The translations under genes were made by a program, and so were the position numbers. A model generated the notes under the pieces. That model had not been told where the DNA came from. It did not search any database and saw only the letters and a list, made by a program, of their open reading frames with translations. From Gliomastix tumulicola (taxonomy: Eukaryota > Ascomycota > Sordariomycetes > Hypocreales > Bionectriaceae), in the NCBI GenBank assembly GCA_001599755.1, contig BCHX01000003.1:1485015-1549014 (forward strand): a DNA stretch of 64,000 nt. Direction: 5' to 3'. Below are positions 10,849 through 23,100 of the stretch, in pieces; position 1 is the first letter of the stretch; every line of letters starts with the position of its first letter.

Positions 10849-11990
10849 TCATGCCGAGGGCCCGAGAGTGCGCCGGATGTTCTCCTTGATGGAATCAATC
10901 TCGCTCGTTTCCAGTGGCAGGAACCGGATCTGTTTGCTTCAATTAGCCACCATCAAATGAAAATCAAAACGACTCCAAACTCCCGGGGCGAACTCACCAG
11001 CTCATCATGGGGAGCAGTCGCTGCACCGCCGTAGAGCACTGGCTCCGACAGGCTCATGGCGACGTTCTTCTTCACCCTGTCTTCCCAGACGCCCTCCCAG
11101 TTCCACTCCCCAGGCCGCCTGCCCCCGGTATTCTGCGAAGATCTATCCGCACTCGGCGCGCCGCCGCCCTGGCCCTCCTCTTGCGAAGCAACCTCTGCAT
11201 CAGCCGCGGGCTCCTCATCCCTCAGCTTGCCCTGCTTTCTCTGATGACTCCGCCACGCATGCCACGCGCCCGGATTCCCGGCCGCGTCGAGCGGTATCGA
11301 GTCCATCGTCTCCTCGCTGTCAAATGTGCTCCGTATATACTTTAGCACGTCGTAGATGGAGATATCACGCCCTGCCCCCGGGCCCGCGTCGCTGAGCTTC
11401 CCCGCCGACTCGGGCGTGTCGGGCAGCGGCTTCATGATCAGCGGCACGTTCCTCGGCGTCGCTTGAGCATCGGCGGCGGCGGCTGCCCGCTGCGAACTCC
11501 TGCTCTCCCTCCCGTCGGAGACGCGCCGCTTCCCACGGCCGAACCACTCCGGGAAGCCGTGCCGGAGGCTGAAGCCGCCCGGGGGTAGCCTCTCCTCGTC
11601 CGTCGCGCTCACGGTGCCGTTCTCCTGGATGTCGGTCGTGTACATGTAGGTCGTCAGGGGCGTGATGAGCGGGTGGAACATGTCGGTAGCGAAGGTGACG
11701 AGGGGTGGTAGTCGAGGATACGTGTCGGGGAACGAGATGTGGAATCGGAGGACTGAGGTCGCGTAGGGGCCTTAAGTACAATTAGAACTGCTGCACTTAA
11801 TGTCCATCTTTATAAGATGCTGCAATAACTCACCATCTCGCACGAAAAGGACCGCGGACCAGAGCGTCGGATCGCCAGGGGTCAGGCTCAGAAAGAGACC
11901 CTCGGGACAAGCCTGCTTCAATCCCGCAAACTCCGACTGTAGATGCTGCTTGCGCATGGAGGGCATGCCTCCCATCGCCCGGGGAGCCAT
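10849..11990 (-). CDS. FTS/AKTIP-like ubiquitin-conjugating enzyme variant
   Basis: Exons 11990-11834, 11770-10998 and 10929-10849 give 336 aa; introns start GTGAGT and are in phase. The N-terminal ~130 residues are a UBC/E2 fold: MRKQHLQSEFAGLKQACPEG, LSLTPGDPTLWSAVLFVRDG, RFHISFPDTYPRLPPLVTF. Where an active E2 has its catalytic cysteine after HPN, this protein reads FHPLITPLTTYMYTTDI, with no cysteine, so it is an E2 variant. The later LPPGGFSLRHGFPEWFG is typical of fungal AKTIP-like proteins. Family knowledge: FTS/AKTIP joins Hook and FHIP proteins to link early endosomes to dynein. The C-terminal exon (IRFLPLETSEIDSIKENIRR) forms a final helix. The start is chosen at the first in-frame ATG, which fits the family N terminus. 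Confidence 0.82.
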
Positions 11991-12514
11991 GATGTGAGCC
12001 CCTTCTTTCAGTGCTGCGTATCGCTGGCTTTCATCCCGTGTCCGTCGAATGATGGGAGCGTGTCGTGTGCGATGGACGATCGACGCCAGTGCCAAGGGGG
12101 GGCCGAGGTACCGTTGCCCCTAATTGGGCGGTGAGAGGTACTTAGCGCTGGAAGCTTAGGCGGTCTGACGTTCTGCCGGGCAGAAAAAGCTACAATTACC
12201 CCACCATCGTCAAAGGCTTTTTGGCGGGGTTGAGTCAAGCTCTCACGCGATAAGGCTTCAAGGATAAGAAACTCGTACAAGAGGTTTACCGTGCCATGCA
12301 GCATGGTTACAGATGATTTTTTTCCTCATAGATTGGATAGCTTATAAGAGTATGGTATATAGATAGGCTAAGAAGGACGGACTCAGTACAGAAATCGCTT
12401 CCTCCTACTGACTACTACGATTCAAGCATGAGTCAACGCAAAAGTGCACAGCATCATAGCCTGTGTACTTATCCAGACGCCGTGAAGACACCAAAACATA
12501 CATCCCCTTGTTCC
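11991..12514. other. Intergenic between CCDC124-like and FTS-like genes
   Basis: Spacer of 524 bases; both neighbours are on the minus strand. An open frame runs upstream of the FTS-like start but without an ATG. AT-rich sequence at 12311-12365 probably belongs to the 5' region of the FTS-like gene or the 3' end of the CCDC124-like gene. Nothing else is seen. Confidence 0.4.
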
Positions 12515-13333
12515 TCACTTCCCCAGACGCGACTCGACCTTGGCCTTCTCCTGCGCCCTGAGCTGCGCGATATCGTCCCTGGAGGCGTTGTACGCGGCCG
12601 TGACCTGGTTGAACGGGTTGTCCGGGCTCTTGTCGAACTCCTTCTTGATCCTCGTCTTGCGCTGGTCCAGCCGCAGGCCTGTCCCGCTCCCGTCCGCCTT
12701 CATCTCGGCCAGCCGCCGCTCCTCGTACTTGGCGTACGCCGCCGGGTACCGCCTCTCCGGGTGCTTGTCGATCTTGTCGTCGTTCCCTCCCGTCGTGAGC
12801 GAGAGCGCGTCGAGCGCGTTGTCGATGCCCGTGGCGTTGAGCGCCGTCTGCGGATTGTTGTCGTCGCCGTCGAGCTGGGAGAGGTCGAGGCCGCGGGCCT
12901 TCTTGGCCGGCGCCTTTTTATTCTTGGGCTCGTTGCGCCCGCCGTTCTCGGCCTCTTCTTCCTTTAGGAGAGCGTCCTTCTCTGCTTTCTTCTTGGCCGC
13001 CTCTGCCTTCTTGGCTGCCTCAGCTTCCCTGTGATTGTTTGACACATACGAGTCAGCTCTCTCTCTCTCTCTCTCTCTCGATCCCTTGCAGCAGAACCAG
13101 CAAGGATAGGGACGGGACGTAGGTGAGTTGGCGAGAGACAAGGGGGAGGGGGGGGGCGCTTAGAGGAGACCGCTGACTCACTTTTTCGCGTTGCTCTTGG
13201 ACCCCTTCTGCCAGTCCGCCGCATCAGCAGCCTCTCGCTTCTGATCATCGGCGGCGGCCTTCTGCGCCGCTACATCGGCCTTGCGAGCGTTGCCCGCGGC
13301 CTTCTTGCTGTTCTCTCCCTTTTTGCCGGCCAT
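12515..13333 (-). CDS. CCDC124/Lso2-like ribosome-associated protein
   Basis: Exons 13333-13182 and 13028-12515 give 221 aa. The N terminus MAGKKGENSKKAAGNARKA and the long Lys/Ala/Glu-rich helix that follows match CCDC124/Lso2 proteins. The C-terminal half carries the conserved part: RRYPAAYAKYEERRLAEMK, then LRLDQRKTRIKKEFDKSPDN and NQVTAAYNASRDDIAQLR. Family knowledge: yeast Lso2 and human CCDC124 bind the ribosome near the A site and protect idle 80S particles during starvation and recovery. Yeast Lso2 has only the short N-terminal helix; the long C-terminal part is the CCDC124-type form. The intron contains a (CT) repeat of about 26 bases near 13055-13080 and a long G run. The start is the ATG giving the family MAGKK start. 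Confidence 0.87.
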
Positions 13334-14358
13334 GGTTTTCTGCGGTCTCGGTCGTTCTGCTACGTCGCGTGGAGGATGACGGAGACAGAGAGACGGTCGA
13401 GTGCGGGGCAAGGATTTGGGAGAAAGTTAGGGATGGAGGGGCGTGGCTGAGGATGGAGACGGGAGGCGTCGCCTTAGGAAGGGGGGGAGGAGGCGTGCAA
13501 ACTGCAAAGATTTATTCACAGAAACTGGCCCACTTCACACCGCAATGAAGGTGTGAAGGCCGCGGACCGGCTGCTGCATCATTAATATTCAATATTTCTT
13601 GATTACATTCCGGGGGGGCTGTCTTCTTATCTCCTGACCTGTCAGCCTCGGGGTTGTTGCCTCAGTCCTAGCTCTTAAGACTCTGGTGGTACCGAAGGTC
13701 AAACAGATGAGCTGACAAAACGACAGAAGGCTTGGACTCGATGCCCATCCCCTTCTCTTGCCATTCTCTTGATATGCACATTCCGGTGTGTGTGTCTGCC
13801 TGGCCACGTTATATGACAGGTCATCCCCGGTACTCTCTACACACCCTCTACAGAGTACAGTGAATCAATTGCGACGGATGACCGCATGATCAGCCGACCG
13901 AGGACAGCTGAGAATCTCACCCTCACCCTCCAATGCAGAGGAGATGCATGGCAAACTGCATGCCCCTTGGCCTCGATCAGTCGAAGCCCGGGGTACGTAG
14001 GGGAGCCGTGCAGGCCACTTCCCCGCAAATACGCCCTTAATCCTGCACGCCCGGTCCTTTTCAACGTAATCCCAGGTGATGAAACGTAAGAGGAGATTCC
14101 TATCTTGCCACGCCGCATATACGGCGTGCAGGGTTCCGGAACGCGCCGTGCCGTAGCAATGCCCTGCCGGTTGGGAGCAAAGAACACGCCAGCGACGGGT
14201 CAGCTCTTGCGTGTACCACCGGCACCACTGGGGTGATGGAGTCGGTCAGGAACGTCTAGGAACGGATCGGTATTGGCGTTTGATGTGAGTCTTTTTTTTC
14301 TTTGCTTTTCTTTTCTTTTCTCTATTGTGTTGCGCTGTCATTATGAACATTCAAAGCT
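13334..14358. other. Intergenic, about 1 kb, with a short perfect palindrome
   Basis: Between the CCDC124-like start and the TyrRS stop, both minus strand. A perfect inverted repeat with 7-base arms (CACGCCG and CGGCGTG) and a 6-base loop lies at 14109-14128. A T-rich tract lies at 14290-14320. Frames are broken on both strands and no gene is supported. Confidence 0.5.
14109..14128. repeat. Perfect hairpin-type inverted repeat
   Basis: Arms CACGCCG (14109-14115) and CGGCGTG (14122-14128) surround the loop CATATA. It lies inside the 1-kb spacer upstream of the CCDC124-like gene. It is not followed by a T run, so it is not a simple terminator; it could be a binding palindrome or chance. Confidence 0.5.
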
Positions 14359-15749
14359 TCAAGCTGTTGGCTTCTCGCCGTCCTCTTTCGGACGAATAGG
14401 GAGCTCCTGGCTCTCTGGGGCACCTGCAGCTCCCGGCTTGCGGGTGCCTTTCTTCTTCTCTTTCTTCTCCTTCTTCACTGGTACTGGCTCGGGGTAGGCC
14501 TTCACTGCTACTTCTTGCCACTCGGTGGATTTCTGGTAGGCCTGTTGGATAGGCTCCAGGATCTCAAGCAGCGCCTTGGCCACTGCTGGCTTGAGAGTCT
14601 GAGGAGACAGCTATAAGTGATGTCAGTTTGAGCTCAGTTCAACCACTTCTGTCCGTGCCGAAACCGTGTAGGAGATAAAACGTACGACGTCATTTCTGTA
14701 GTCATCGTGCATCTGCGCAATGTCGGTGTAGATCAGAGGCTCAAGACCGTCACGCTCGCGGTCAACGCGGAACTCGCGCTTGCCCCGCAGAGCAGAAGCC
14801 GGAAGGAGGACGAACTCGACAAAAGCCAGGACACCATTCTCCTCGACCACCTGCGGTGCTGCTACGGCCTTCTTGATCTTCTTTAGCACGACATCCGGAG
14901 AATCAAGCAGGTCGATCTTGCTGTTCTGGTCGCTGGAGCTCATTTTGCCTCCCTGAAGGCCTGGGACCATGGGGTTCATGAGATGTGCTCGCTGGGTACG
15001 TAGCGTTAGCCGAGCCCGTAGCTAAATATCGATCGACAACATTGGCAATCATGGTGGGACAAACCTCTTTATACCCAATCCTTGGGAGCCAATCCTTCGC
15101 AGCGATGAAGAGTTTGCGCTGATCAAGACCACCGAATTGGGCATCGACGTCCAGGTACTGCTCGTCCAGAACCTGGAGAATGGGGTAGAGCAGGCCACTT
15201 AGCGGCGCATTGTCGGTCTGCTTGACAATTTCGGCGCCAGCCCTCTTAGCGTCGTGCTCAGAAATGAGCGACGACAGCTTGTAGACATCCATGACATATT
15301 CCGCGCTCTTCTGGTAGGAGCTACCCAGCACGAATCTCAGCTTCTCCAGCGGCACGCCGACCGACTGCAGCAGCGCCGTGATGGCATGGCGGTAGAATTC
15401 GACTCTGTAGTTCACCAGCTCGATCGGCGCCTTGAGGTTGTCGAGGAAACCGTGGATATCGGCCAGGAGGATGGTCACGTCGCAGCCGGCAGCCAGCAGC
15501 TGGGCGATCTTGATGGCGGGCACGAGGTAGCCGCAGTGAGGGCGGCCGGTGGTAGCGGTACCTAGCGGCATGACACGTTAGCAAACAAGGTTGCCTTCCC
15601 CAGCGCTCAGCTCGGTAGGGTTGCTCACCCCAGTAGATCTTTGGGTGTCGGCCCTCGGCGATGATCTTCTCGAGAATCTCGGGGTTGAGGATTTCGGCCA
15701 GGTTCTCCTTGATGAGGGCCAGCGGCTCCGACCCGTCTACCGCTGCCAT
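14359..15749 (-). CDS. TYS1: Tyrosyl-tRNA synthetase, cytosolic
   Basis: Four exons, 15749-15629, 15561-15065, 14991-14686 and 14610-14359, give 391 aa. Class I synthetase signatures are present: the HIGH-like TGRPHCGYLVP at the first exon junction and KMSSSDQNSKID later, with LADIHGFLDNLK and KQTDNAPLSGLLYPILQVLDEQ between them, where tyrosine and ATP bind. DAQFGGLDQRK is the typical family segment. The C terminus is lysine-rich (KKEKKEKKKGTRK), as in fungal TyrRS, and may bind tRNA or serve as nuclear localisation signal. No mitochondrial presequence is visible, so this is the cytosolic form. It charges tRNA-Tyr. Its promoter lies at the left edge of the gene-free region. Confidence 0.93.
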
Positions 15750-16300
15750 GGTGCGCGCTGGATTTGGTTCGTGCGGGAGCGAGCGAGCGACTACAAACGA
15801 CGGACAGAAACACGCAGAAGAGAAAGACGTCGTGTGCAGATGTTGAGACTTTTGACGTCGTGATGTTTGTCTGTGGATATTTCTGATGGGTTGGTGGCGG
15901 CGGCGTGGCGGGGTACAGGATCGTCCTTTTTTCCAACTGGCGGGGTATAGCTCAGAATGCGTGATGACTCTTCAGCCTTCAGGCACTGACTCAACATTGA
16001 TGGCTCGCTCCGATTCAGGAGGATTGCTCATTTTTGCAAACCAAAAAAAAAAAAAAAAAAAAATTTGACAGTCATAAAGAAGGAATTTGAGAACAGATGG
16101 TGCAAACTTTTGCCCCCCAAGGCAATGACCGTCAGATGTTCGTCTCAAGCAGTTGATAGTGGAATGGAGGATACATTGGTCATAATTTTTTCGAACTGCT
16201 ACCCTGAGGGTCACGCCTCCTTCCGTCCAAAAAAAAAATTCCAGGCACACCTTGCCGAGTCAGCAGCCTCGTGTCTTGGGCAGGCTTAGCCAATAGCTGA
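15750..16300. other. TyrRS upstream region with a 21-base A run
   Basis: Probable promoter and leader of TyrRS (minus strand). Positions 16043-16063 are 21 consecutive A followed by TTTG, and a nine-A run occurs near 16230. No coding frame is supported. Confidence 0.45.
16043..16063. repeat. Homopolymer A(21)
   Basis: Twenty-one A in a row on the plus strand, the longest homopolymer noticed in the window. It could be a promoter poly(dA:dT) tract that excludes nucleosomes, or the tail of an old retroposed copy; the bases upstream do not resemble any element I know. Confidence 0.8.
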
Positions 16301-17160
16301 GGCGAATTGGAATATAGAGTTTAATCCTTTCAACTCTCGTCTTAAGTGACGGGAAGGTGCGACCTGCCCAAGGTCGGGTTTGCCCTGGAAATCTCAAGCG
16401 CTAAGGAAGCTACTTAGGTACCAAAAGCCTAGTACAGATGGATTTTGCTCTCCAGGTTTCGGTTCACCCGCAATGGCACCAATTGCTTCAGACATGTACC
16501 TTATCCCATAGTGCTGGTGAATTCGCCGTGTATTTGCTGTTTCCTTGGATTCTTCCCCCCCCACAGGGCAAAAGTGACGAGACCGCTGCGCCCATGGCCG
16601 CCCTCGTGAGGTGACTGTCGCGATGGCGGTGCCTGAGATGCTCTGTCCTAGCACACACGCGGCAATCACCGCCCCGGAGGTAATCGACCGGACGCGGGCG
16701 CCATTTTGAGTGGAAGCGCAGTCTGCCCTTGTCTGTCCGGCGGTGTCCAATGCTGCCTACTCCAAGGGTACAGGCCTCGCGTTGAGGTGAGGCGTATGGC
16801 CGGCTTCTCGGCCAGCACGGCATTCCCGTACCGGGTTTGTCCAGGGCGCGCGGGGGGGACGGAGAGTCACGTTGGCATCATGCTCTCCTGGTCCTTGCCA
16901 CGGCAAATTCCCCGGATCGTGCAGCCAGAAACGGGTTTGATAAGGAGTCGTCGACGACTGGTGCTAGGTCTGGGATATCTGCGATATAGGAGCGATGTGG
17001 AACACGGAGGTCTCCAGCCTGGATGCCTCCCGTGCATGGTTGCATCCAGCCTGGGGGGAAGGGGTCTGCTTGCTTTGGTCGGCAGTTCGATCACGCGGGC
17101 TCGTGGGGATCGAACGATCGTACGTCCTTGACACCCTCAACGCATCTGACAGAGCAGAGC

Positions 17161-17180
17161 GGTGGTGGTGGTGGTGGTGG
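17161..17180. repeat. GGT trinucleotide repeat
   Basis: Six tandem GGT units at 17161-17178 within the gene-free region. A second array of about seven units lies at ~27830-27850. Confidence 0.8.
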
Positions 17181-20100
17181 GTGACGACCTATCGAGGTCG
17201 GACATCCGGCACACGCCACCTCCTCGAAGGGGCCTCCAGAGAATGAGGCGTGCTGGGTGCGAAGAGAGTACCTCTTCAAGCCACCATCATCCTGCACCAG
17301 CCATCCCTGATGCCACACCTCGCAGGCAGCTCCTAGGATCTGGGCACTTTGAGATGTGTGGCTACTAGTTTAGTAATGTATCGCGAGGTGTGAGAGGAGA
17401 TGGTCTCGGTGAGAATTCAATGCTAGTAAGCCCGAGTATTAGATACATCTCCTATCCTTGGCCGTGGGCTGATAGATGCAGCATGCTTGCTAGCCCCCCG
17501 CCACCAAAGCCACCACACAATGGAGCTCACACGCACGCTCGAGCTAGCAGGGGTCTGGAAAGCCTGCCGATCATGGCTTTGCTTGCGGTCTATTACCAGA
17601 ACGCAAGTGTCGGAGACAAGGCAGAGACTCCGCCTTGATCATTCTTGACTTCTGCTATCATAGATGCTCGGAAATTGGGGAGAAGGATCGGAAGCGAAGT
17701 ACTGGCCTCTAACGATTGAGCTTTCTCTTGGCCTTGATGGCATGACTCGCAGCTTTGTTGGTTCGTGGACCTTTGAGACAGCAGGTTACACAAACTACTG
17801 GATCCGAGCCACTGCGCCGCAGCTGCTGGCTGCAAGATGCTGGAAGCAGATTGGCGTGCGTCTAGTGCAAGTACCCCGAAGTACTGCTCGTCCAGTCCCA
17901 AAGTGTCGACTACATCTACCCTCCTCCGGTCCTATCGTTTCGACGAGATTGCTTGGCCATTGCGCCGTACGTTCATCGAGCATATACGAGCAAGCGCATT
18001 CAGACCGCTCCGGTCATCGTCGATATTATCTATCCATTATTGTCGTCATTATCGGGATCATGTAAGGGAGCAGTTGCCGTGCGCATGACAGCGTATTGGT
18101 ACATTTCCTAGGAGGCGAAGCCTGTTGGTTGCGTTATATTACCACCCTACCAGTGGCCGACAGCCGGCAACATCCTATGCGACGCGACACGTCTCTTTAC
18201 GCATTTGTTAACGGCTGAATCAGTTCTTGTTAGCAGTGACCTCAACACACCCTTTCCTCCCCAATGGCGGTAGTCAGGACATACCAAGCTCAAGGCCATG
18301 GTTTGGTGTTTGGAGGTCCCCCGGGGAGCCCTGTTCGATTAGCTCTGCACAAAGGTCCGTCTGTTGGTAGTGCGTCCCATGTTATATTCTCCGTAGGTGA
18401 GATATTGGCTGGTGGATGCTCCTCGGAGGTACACGCACGGTAGACAGTACTTTCGCCCTGGTGGTCCTGCAGTCTGCGCCCATTCCAGGATGTTGTAGCT
18501 GATACCTGGTCGGGGTTGGCTGCTGGCGTGCTGCTAGTCCGTAGTAAAGCGAGGATGATCGAGTTTCCAGATATGCCGGTGCCTCCTCGTAAGGTCCCCA
18601 GAGCAGCCTAATTAATGGGTCTGGTCAATGGATATTTTCATTGACATTGACATGCCGCTGTCCTGCGTGCCGATTGACCCTGGTGTGGGCAACAATGACC
18701 AGTGCTTTGCGAGGGCGACGCCTTTTTGAGCGCCCGACAGCTGATGATCACAAATCAACAAATGACTCAGCCGCAGTCCGCGGCAGGCATCTCGCCCTAC
18801 CCACCATCTTCTGTCTCCCATTTCTGCCTTCTCGACTCCTTTCGATCGTTTTCCGGGGAAGACAATGCCATCTCTAGGGGTCTTGTGCCCACCATCTTCG
18901 CCAAACGGCGATGGGCGGTACTTGCATACCTGACCTTACCAAGAGACTGCGTGCACTAACAGCGGCCCGCCTCCCGGGCGTTAGTTTGATGCTACTGTGC
19001 TGATGCTAAACTCGCTCCGGCTGGTGCTTGATATGCTCTGTGGACACCTCGATTGTTTTGATGCTGGAGTCAATGCTCCGAGCAGACTGTGTACCACCTC
19101 CGTACCTGTGTCTTATAATCTGACTGCTTCAAGGCAACTAACAAGGGCCATGCAACCTTTCATGGGGGGGGGGGCAAAAAGCCACATCGTCATACCGCCC
19201 TTATCATGTTAGTTGCGGGAAACGATTCCCAGGTGGAATAAGACCCAGGGGGGGTTACAGGTCAGCCCAGCCAACACCTGATCAAGGCGGCATGGACATG
19301 GTCGACGCGTACGGCTGCTCCGTCCTCCGCTGCCTATGGGACCTTGGTGTTGTCAGGTGGGAACCTGAACCTCCTGGCTGGTACGGTGCTACTTTTAGTT
19401 GTGCCCCTGCCCGAGTCCTTTCTGGACCATTTTCTCCCTAGTACGAGAGGAGCCTAGGCGACTCGGACACTTCCTGTTCAGTTTCCACCTTGGAGAGACC
19501 CCCTATTCCCCTTTCCGTTGTCGTGCAGATATCATCCGTGTTCAAGGACCAGGGCGCGAACAGGGCACAGGGCTCCAAGCCAGGCCTCTCATGGTCCATT
19601 TGGACAATTCTGCATCCAACCCCGGACTCTTGGGTGCACAGCTGCCAGCCATTTACGTGGTATCCTGTACAAAGCCGGTACAGAGGGATAGGGAGTGGGT
19701 TTGTTGGTGCCTTGGCCGTCACCGCCTTGCTGGTTCTTGGTCTGGCCGGGTATCTCATTGCTGCCCCCCCGCCCACGTCTCATCTCATCATGATGCCGTT
19801 GATGAGGGTCATGCACGCACGGATTGGGCCGCCCGCATGAGCCCAGAATATCAGCTTCTCCAACCGATCATCAGCCGATACCTAGCCTCTTTCGAAGCAA
19901 GACGCTGACGCTCTCCATCGAAGCTATATGCAATAAGACAAGTCAAATATTCGGGCCAGACCCCCAGAAGGATCAAGGCTTGCATATCCTACTTCTGCCT
20001 GAGCATATTTCATTGGTCTTGGGCATGGCGGTGATGCTAACCGTGCGTTGATAGGGGTAGCAGGTCTAGACTAGGAAATGATTGACGTCTGTCGAGGAGG

Positions 20101-23100
20101 TCCGGGTATCAATAACATTCTCGACTGATACACGCTGGCTGGTTGATTGGCTTTCATCATTCGATAGCCTATCGCACCGCCCCCTACCCGGTCGAGTTAA
20201 GGGAGTTGTGTTGGTTTGCCCTTGACGACTGCATCCACCCCTGTCGCTAGTGCTCGCGAAGCCAACAACATCGTGGTGGAGCACCAAGCAGGCATCATCA
20301 GACTATCAGTGATGCTGACCGAGATTCGTTGGCTGGTACAGCTCCTGAGGATTCGGCCGAGAGCTTGGGTGATGTTCTTCATATCCGCATGGAGTGCGGG
20401 GGCCAGAATGTGGACGAATACCCCCCTAGCCTCTCCTTGGTAGTCCAGGGCATAATATCAAGTAGTCGCATTTACCGCCTAGGCCCTGTGACGAGGATGT
20501 AGTCTGACCTCGTACGCAGGTGTAGCGCTCAGTAGCAGCCTAGGGTCGTGGCTTGTTGATGAAAGCTGCGCGCTGACCTCGGTGCTGTCAGGGATGTTGG
20601 CGCGTCTCACTCAAGGACCCTTGTCGACAGAGCTTCAGCCACTGGCGACGAGCGGCCGCCCGAGGTTGGTTTAAACATGTGGTGCGGTCACCCAGAAAGA
20701 GGAGCAGGTCCAGGTACTGTTTTCGCCCCAGGAGCGCCTTGATAACAGTAGGGCCTGGTAAATGGATCATCACCACAGGTCGACAGGAGGCGCTGTTCGT
20801 TGCCACCGCTGGTGCATGAACCGCTGGCCCTGGCAATGGTGCGGAGCAGGCCAATGGCCGAACGAATCCCGATCCCCCATAAGGCTGATTATTAGCACAA
20901 GCTCGGAGGCAGGGAGGCTTTGGTTTCGGTCAGGTTTCTGAACGTAGGTGGTTCTTAGACATGGGCAATTGTGCAGAGATCTCCCGAGCATCTGTTGCCT
21001 GGCATAACCCATCGAAAACCAGGATGTGATCATCTCAGGGCCACCCATCAAGGTCGCTGTCCACCGCAATTGGCGAAGGGTAGTAGTGCAGGCTCTCGGC
21101 TCACTGCGCCCGCCAAATGCAACTCGATGGACCGCGTTCGGAGTCCAGTAGTAAACCGCGTTTGGAACAACATGCATATCCGGTGTGGGGATTGGTGATC
21201 AAGCGGGCGACTTACGTAGGAGTCGGACAGAGTCATGCCGTCAGGGTGCCACCGAGCACTGTGCGTGAAACAAGTCCAAGCGAGACGTGTCTGGCCTGAT
21301 GGCCAAGGTCCATGTGCGAAGTTCCAGGCCCCGAGTCCGAGATGAAGCCACCAGTAACATGCCGGAGGAGAGCACGGTCCACGCTTGAGAAATCAGCTGA
21401 GTTCAACAAGTCAATGGTTGCACGCTGAGCCATCCCTATAGGAGGGGGTGTGTACAATTCATTGACCGGTTCTGGGAAAAGTGACCAGTCACTTCGCTCT
21501 ATCATTGTGTGTTGGCCACGTACGCCAGCTGAGCAGGGTTTGGGCAAGAGCCCATCGAGACTTGGCAAACCTGGATTAGCAGAGCAACACAAAACCAACA
21601 CGCCCGCCAGTCTGGCTGCCTTGCATGAGTAGCCCGTCGTGCGAGGCACAGGATCCATGCTCTAGCAGTAGCCCAATTGATCCCTTGCTTCGTCTGACCT
21701 TCCTGACCATGCTGGATGCGGTCAGGAATTCGTCTGCCTGGTGGTGTCTTTGCCACCAAGCGTATTTTCTCGGGGACTGGCAGAAAGAGGTAATTGTTCT
21801 CCGTGCGTCGATTGCCATGCTGATGCCCTCGATCGTCATCGTCTTTGTTGCCATTGTCCGATGCGATGATACTCGCAGGGGCAGTGGCTGACAAGCTGGA
21901 CACTTGGACTGCGCTACCCTATACCAAGGACACGCCCGACAACATGGGAAAAGACGGAGCCATCGTTTGCGCCCTCTCAGCCCAGGATATGCTCAGAGGT
22001 ATCCCGATCGTTTTGGGATCCTTCCTGGTATTGGTGCCCGTTAGGCAGCGGCTTCATGCAAGGCATCCCGTAACTGAATCACTGTTGCACATCTCCTTCA
22101 CCGCGTTCGTTCCAGCAGGGGACCAACCGCCGGTCATTGGTCACAGCCAACCATCGCAGGGGGCCGGTGGACGGCACTCTAGAGGCGTAGACATGAGCGA
22201 ATATATTTCGTGAGGGGGTGTGAGCGGTGAATATTGATGCGACGTAAGTTGGGGACGTCGGAGACTAAGGCAGTGAGGTCTCGGCCGTTTTCTTGTAGGT
22301 TGCCTCCGAGTCCAACAACCTTGAAGCCCAGAAGACACGCCCACGGTCCGTGATATCACCGACTTCCCGGTGTGTGACTTGCAGCAAACTGCCCCATACT
22401 CGGGGAGAGTCGCACCAACAATTTTCCGACGGGTACGTGGCACATAGCCTGTTGTCGTCATGTGCCATTCGCCCGGCTTGGACAATTCTCTTCCCCGAGA
22501 TGAAACCCCAAAAAGACGGTGTCTCAGCCCACCCTGAGCATTGGCGTGAGCTGTCCATTGACCAATCATGTGCTCGCATCCAAGACCTCTGAATCGAACG
22601 ATCTGGTAACCTCTTCGAGCCCAGGTCGATGTCGCCCCGTGTCTGAGCTCTAGTGAGTATTTGATACCTCCAGAAGTATGGAAGAGGGTATGCGATTACG
22701 GCATGACTGTATCACCGCTCTGGCGCAGTCTCACCAAGTGGCAATGCAGAGCGGGTGCTGCTAAGGCAAGTGAAGGCGTCTGTGCTTGGTGACATGGCGC
22801 CATGCTTGTTGGAGGCCACACACGGAAGCAGAGGCCGTGGCCGCAGACTGGATGAATAAGAGACCAGGTGGGAATATTTGCATGGCGACGAGGGTGATGG
22901 CGTCCCTAGCTGAATGATCGACCTGTTTTACATGGCTTGGCAATACTTGTCGTTCCCCTGCCGCCTATTGCCCAGGTTTGCTGGGATGTTCATTAGACTG
23001 ATCATTGCCACGTTTCTTTTTAAGATCATCAGAGCAGCCCGACCAGGTTCTTTGCATTATGTAATGCTCAAGGTCGTGCCTTCCACGGTACCGTAGCTTG

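Noticed and set aside
19439..19451. TAGTACGAGAGGA, identical to part of the sarcin-ricin loop of large-subunit rRNA
   Set aside because: The match stops after 13 bases; neither side resembles 25S/28S rRNA, so it is most likely chance rather than an rDNA fragment.
19490..19840. Frame with a hydrophobic segment resembling a membrane span
   Set aside because: Single hydrophobic stretch only, no homologue recognised, no splice or promoter support.
22580..22640. Minus-strand GTTCGATTC resembling a tRNA B box
   Set aside because: No A box or acceptor stem pairing is visible upstream or downstream.
22914..23096. 60-codon hydrophobic/basic frame with ATG
   Set aside because: Too short and unsupported; such frames are expected by chance in 13 kb of non-coding sequence.
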